Below are positions 47,060 to 49,886 of a DNA stretch of 49,886 bases, one piece after another. Source of the DNA: Affinundibacterium baiyunense (GTDB taxonomy: Bacteria; Pseudomonadota; Gammaproteobacteria; Burkholderiales; Burkholderiaceae_D); assembly GCF_018139645.1 (NCBI RefSeq), contig NZ_JAGSPM010000005.1, positions 1-49,886 of the forward strand, in the 5' to 3' direction. The position numbers and the translations under genes were made by a program. A model generated the notes under the pieces. The model searched no databases and had not been told where the DNA came from. It saw only the letters and a list, made by a program, of their open reading frames with translations. Positions within the stretch are counted from its first letter, which is position 1; each line of letters begins with the position of its first letter.

Positions 47060-47071
47060 GTACCTAGGTAC
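47060..47071. promoter_or_regulatory. Perfect 12-bp palindrome upstream of the adhesin gene
   Basis: GTACCTAGGTAC is a perfect palindrome centred about 70 bp before the adhesin ATG. It contains two TACC-type arms like those of LuxR/NarL-family sites. It is a candidate target of the regulator encoded just upstream. Confidence 0.45.
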
Positions 47072-47136
47072 AATTACTTGGCTGAAATGGATTTGTTAGA
47101 GTCTGGATATTCAATTTATCCGTCTGGAGACTCAAA

Positions 47137-49886
47137 ATGGCAAATTCAGCAAATATTATTGGCAAAGTAGTTGCGCTTCAAGGTCAAGCTTTCATCAAGT
47201 CTCCTGATGGTAAGCAACATCAACTCAAAGTAGGTGATGTCGTCTATGAAAAAGACATCATCATTACCGCACCAGGTGCCCAAGTCGAATTGGCATTTGA
47301 TTCCGGCCATAATTACTTAGTTCGTCAAAATGAAACCGTGACGCTTGATGCGTCTGTGTTTGCGCCTAGCCAATCCGACATCGCAAAGGCCGCCTTATTG
47401 CCAGCGGACGCTAACCAACAAAACGTTGCGAAGGCGATTATAGGCGGTGATAGCCTTGATCAATTGCTTGAAGAAACAGCGGCTGGCTTGGGCGGTGGTG
47501 AAGTTAGTGATGGAAATAGTTTTGTGCGGGTTGGACGAATTGCAGAGAATGTGACGCCAGTAAATATAGCAGCCGCCACTACCACCACTTCAACTACTCA
47601 GACGCAGCAAGAAGCACCGCCAGTCGTTGTCAACGCAGTTCCTAATGTCATCTCTGTATCGTCGCCAAGTAGTGGTGAGGGTACTAGCCAAGATTTCATC
47701 GTCGAACTCTCTGCGCCTAGCACGCAGACTATTCAATTGAATTTGTCTCTCTCGTCGGGCAGTGCAACACTCGGTGTTGATACGAGTACGCAATTCGTCT
47801 CGTTTAATGGTGGGCAATCGTTTATTCCGTTCAGTGGGGGGGGCGTTGACGTTCCTGCTGGGGTGACGAGTGTGATCGTTCGTGTGAATACTGTTAATGA
47901 TGGTTTGATTGAGGGTAATGAAAATTTTTCATTGACAGCAAGTACATCGTCTAATGTTTCAGTAGTCAGTGGCTCTGGTTCGATTGTTGACGCTGCCGCT
48001 CCGGTACTTTCTATTAGTGGTCCGATTGAGGTTAGCGAGTCGACTGGGGTGGTCACGTTCACGGTCAGCTTAAATTCTGCAAGCACAGCGACTGTTTCAG
48101 TTAATTACGCTACTGCTAACGGTTCAGCTGTCGCTGGTAGTGACTTTACACCAGTTGCGGGAAATATCGTCTTTGCCCCTGGTGAGACAACAAAAACTAT
48201 TTCAGTGCCAATTACGGCGGATCGTATTTTTGAAAACTTAGAAAATTTTAGTGTTAACTTGTCAAATCCAAGCAATGCCTTAATCGGTAGTGGTAGTACT
48301 TCAGTCAATATTCGTGATGAGGCACTGGTGGTGAGTAGCATTTCAAGTCCGACTGTCAACGAAGGTGGATCGCTTGTATTTGATGTTAGTTTAAGTGGTG
48401 TAAGTAATACTGACACCGAAGTCAGTGTGAGTCTCGCCTCAGGCTCTGCGATTTTAGGGGTAGACACCGGAGTTCAAGAATATTCAGTGGATGGTGGAGG
48501 ATCTTGGAGGCCATTTAACGGTGTGGTGCTCGTTCCACCGGGTTCAATTGGATTTCAAGTTCGTGTTGCGACGTTGACTGACAATTTAATCGAAGGTAGG
48601 GAGACAATATCTCTTTCTGGCGCTACTTCGCAAAATACGTCACCAATAGTTGGTACTGGAACCATTGTAGATGGTACTGTTTTGTCAGTAAATATTAGTG
48701 GCCCCACCAGTGTAAATGAAGGAGTGGGATCGGTTAGTTATACGATTAGTTTAAGCGGATCAAGTACCATTCCAGTGAGCGTTAACTATCAAAGTAGCGA
48801 TGGGACTGCTCTAAATGGAAGTGACTATGGTGCCGTCTCAGGTAGTGTTACTTTTGAACCGGGAGAAACTACCAAGGTAATCACAGTTAATATTGCAAAT
48901 GATTCTATTTTTGAAGGACCTGAAAATTTTAACGTTAGTCTTTCAGGTGTAGTTAATGCAACTATTGGTAACGGATCGGTTACAACGACTATTTTTGATG
49001 ATGGCACAGGATTTGGTGGGAACGATGATGACCGCGTTACTGTTAGCAGTGTTTCTAGCCCATCTGTCAGTGAAGGCGGCGATCTCATTTTTACCGTCAA
49101 TTTGAGTGGTAAAAGTTCTAATGATACTTCTGTATCGGTTAGCGCTTCTTCTGGTACGGCAATTCTCGGCGTTGATACTAGTGAAGGACAAGAATTTTCA
49201 TTGGATGGTGGTTTAAGTTGGAATCCACTGAGTGGATCGATTGTTGTTCCCGCTGGTGTAGATAGTTTTCAAGTGAAGGTGTCCACGAAGCTTGATGGAA
49301 TACTTGAGGGCGATGAGACTATAAGTTTGTCTGCGGCAACAGCTCAGAATGCTAGCTCAATTACTGGTATCGGAACCATCATTGACGGCGCTGTGCCATC
49401 GATTAGCGTTGTCGGTCCAGCGAGCATAAATGAATCAGCAGGGACAGTAACTTATACAGTGAGTTTGAGCTCAGCTAGTATTGCTACTGTTAATGTTAAC
49501 TTTGCCACAAATAACGGTTCTGCGATTAGTGGAAGTGATTTTGTTGGAACTTCTGGGACTATCTCTTTTGCTCCAGGCGAGACAACAAAAACAGTTGTAG
49601 TTTTATTGATTAATGACTCAATCGAAGAAAGTACAGAAAATTTCACTTTTAATCTTAGTAACGCTGTTAATGCGACTATTGGCAACGCCAGCTTAGTTAC
49701 AACAATCATTGATGATGACAGGCCCACGATCACCACAGTAGAACCAGGCGCAGCAGGCCCAGCTGGTGACACGGTGGTCGAAGGCAATAATTTGGTGTAC
49801 ACAGTCAGCTTGTCAGGTCCGACCACAATCGCCTCGACGTACAGCTACAACTTAGGTGGCGGTACAGCGACAGCAGGTAGTGACTA
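47137..49886 (+). CDS. lapA: Giant LapA-like adhesin, N-terminal part (cut by window edge)
   Basis: An open frame from ATG 47137 (GGAGA seven bases upstream) runs off the window end; 916 codons are visible and no stop is reached. Residues 1-140 form the LapA-type retention module: MANSANIIGKVVALQGQAFI, a beta-rich block and the TAAG motif at 114-117, the site where LapG proteases cut between the alanines to release the adhesin. From about residue 170 Calx-beta-like repeats begin. The retention module holds the protein in the outer membrane secretin while the repeats extend outside. Secretion is by the type I exporter, with the C-terminal signal beyond the window. The gene very probably encodes a biofilm adhesin. 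Confidence 0.92.
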   Translation, partial: MANSANIIGKVVALQGQAFIKSPDGKQHQLKVGDVVYEKDIIITAPGAQVELAFDSGHNYLVRQNETVTLDASVFAPSQSDIAKAALLPADANQQNVAKAIIGGDSLDQLLEETAAGLGGGEVSDGNSFVRVGRIAENVTPVNIAAATTTTSTTQTQQEAPPVVVNAVPNVISVSSPSSGEGTSQDFIVELSAPSTQTIQLNLSLSSGSATLGVDTSTQFVSFNGGQSFIPFSGGGVDVPAGVTSVIVRVNTVNDGLIEGNENFSLTASTSSNVSVVSGSGSIVDAAAPVLSISGPIEVSESTGVVTFTVSLNSASTATVSVNYATANGSAVAGSDFTPVAGNIVFAPGETTKTISVPITADRIFENLENFSVNLSNPSNALIGSGSTSVNIRDEALVVSSISSPTVNEGGSLVFDVSLSGVSNTDTEVSVSLASGSAILGVDTGVQEYSVDGGGSWRPFNGVVLVPPGSIGFQVRVATLTDNLIEGRETISLSGATSQNTSPIVGTGTIVDGTVLSVNISGPTSVNEGVGSVSYTISLSGSSTIPVSVNYQSSDGTALNGSDYGAVSGSVTFEPGETTKVITVNIANDSIFEGPENFNVSLSGVVNATIGNGSVTTTIFDDGTGFGGNDDDRVTVSSVSSPSVSEGGDLIFTVNLSGKSSNDTSVSVSASSGTAILGVDTSEGQEFSLDGGLSWNPLSGSIVVPAGVDSFQVKVSTKLDGILEGDETISLSAATAQNASSITGIGTIIDGAVPSISVVGPASINESAGTVTYTVSLSSASIATVNVNFATNNGSAISGSDFVGTSGTISFAPGETTKTVVVLLINDSIEESTENFTFNLSNAVNATIGNASLVTTIIDDDRPTITTVEPGAAGPAGDTVVEGNNLVYTVSLSGPTTIASTYSYNLGGGTATAGSD
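47645..49886 (+). repeat. Alternating two-type Calx-beta repeats in the adhesin
   Basis: Two module types of about 105-120 residues alternate. Type B (starting near 47645, 48320, 49030) has a GxATLGVDT / AILGVDT block and a SLDGGxSWxP block. Type A (starting near 48001, 48678, 49391) has a VNYxTxNGSAxxGSDF block and PGETTK. Type A is the common Calx-beta form; type B is a variant with an inserted hairpin. A further module begins near 49719. The A-A spacing is about 680-710 bp. Confidence 0.8.

Noticed and set aside
47590..49826. Several minus-strand frames over the adhesin repeats
   Set aside because: They mirror the repeat period of the plus-strand adhesin and have no start signals.

Overview
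The window looks like the chromosome of a low-to-moderate GC betaproteobacterium, most likely Burkholderiales near Oxalobacteraceae (Undibacterium-like). This is inferred from protein character and from gene order: a tlpA-aroQ-accB-accC-prmA-DUF3426 run and an mpl / ribonuclease / TonB / aroE / mtgA run. No rRNA, tRNA or CRISPR was recognised. Gene spacing is tight and most genes have convincing starts and family motifs.

Layout. 1-124: one end of an IS3-family element. 154-10261: an N-acetylglucosamine (GlcNAc) locus with a DUF6445 protein, a TonB-dependent receptor, a BadF-type sugar kinase, a GntR/HutC regulator, NagA, a SIS-domain NagB-II-type deaminase and a cytoplasmic GH3 hexosaminidase. 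10379-21922: housekeeping and stress genes (a hypothetical protein, clpB, a GNAT acetyltransferase, a hypothetical exported protein, a membrane-anchored XRE regulator, sppA, frmA, prfC). 22089-24984: a second, divergent GlcNAc pair, an AmpG-like permease and a NagX-like membrane acyltransferase homologue. 25221-27283: a degenerate HD-GYP protein and a double-receiver protein. 27369-34082, minus strand: DUF3426 protein, prmA, accC, accB, aroQ, a TlpA-like thioredoxin and a protein of unknown function. 34218-42556, plus strand: mpl, a YqiA-like esterase, ubiC, an RNase II-family exonuclease, a TonB-like protein, aroE, mtgA and corA. 42763-49886: a type I secretion unit (LapB-like ABC exporter, LapC-like adaptor), a LuxR-type regulator and the N-terminal part of a giant Calx-beta adhesin with a LapA retention module, cut by the window edge.

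How the genes work together. The two GlcNAc loci, about 12 kb apart, share a candidate operator (GGTATT, 5 bases, GGTATT; repeats 11 bp apart). At the receptor and kinase promoters it lies exactly 2 bp upstream of identical -35/-10 pairs (TTGACA-17-TAAAGT). A related copy lies upstream of the permease. The likely route is outer-membrane uptake by the receptor, inner-membrane transport by the AmpG-like permease, cytoplasmic hydrolysis by the GH3 enzyme, phosphorylation, deacetylation and deamination to fructose-6-phosphate. At the right end, exporter, adaptor, regulator and adhesin resemble a Lap biofilm system; no LapD or LapG gene is visible.

Most worth follow-up: the shared operator and its activator-like position, the DUF6445 oxygenase-like gene beside the GlcNAc receptor, a 10-bp-phased GAATAT/GTATTC array upstream of the membrane-anchored XRE gene, the HD-GYP protein that has lost its HD pair, and the LuxR-type regulator without a phospho-acceptor aspartate next to a perfect palindrome upstream of the adhesin.
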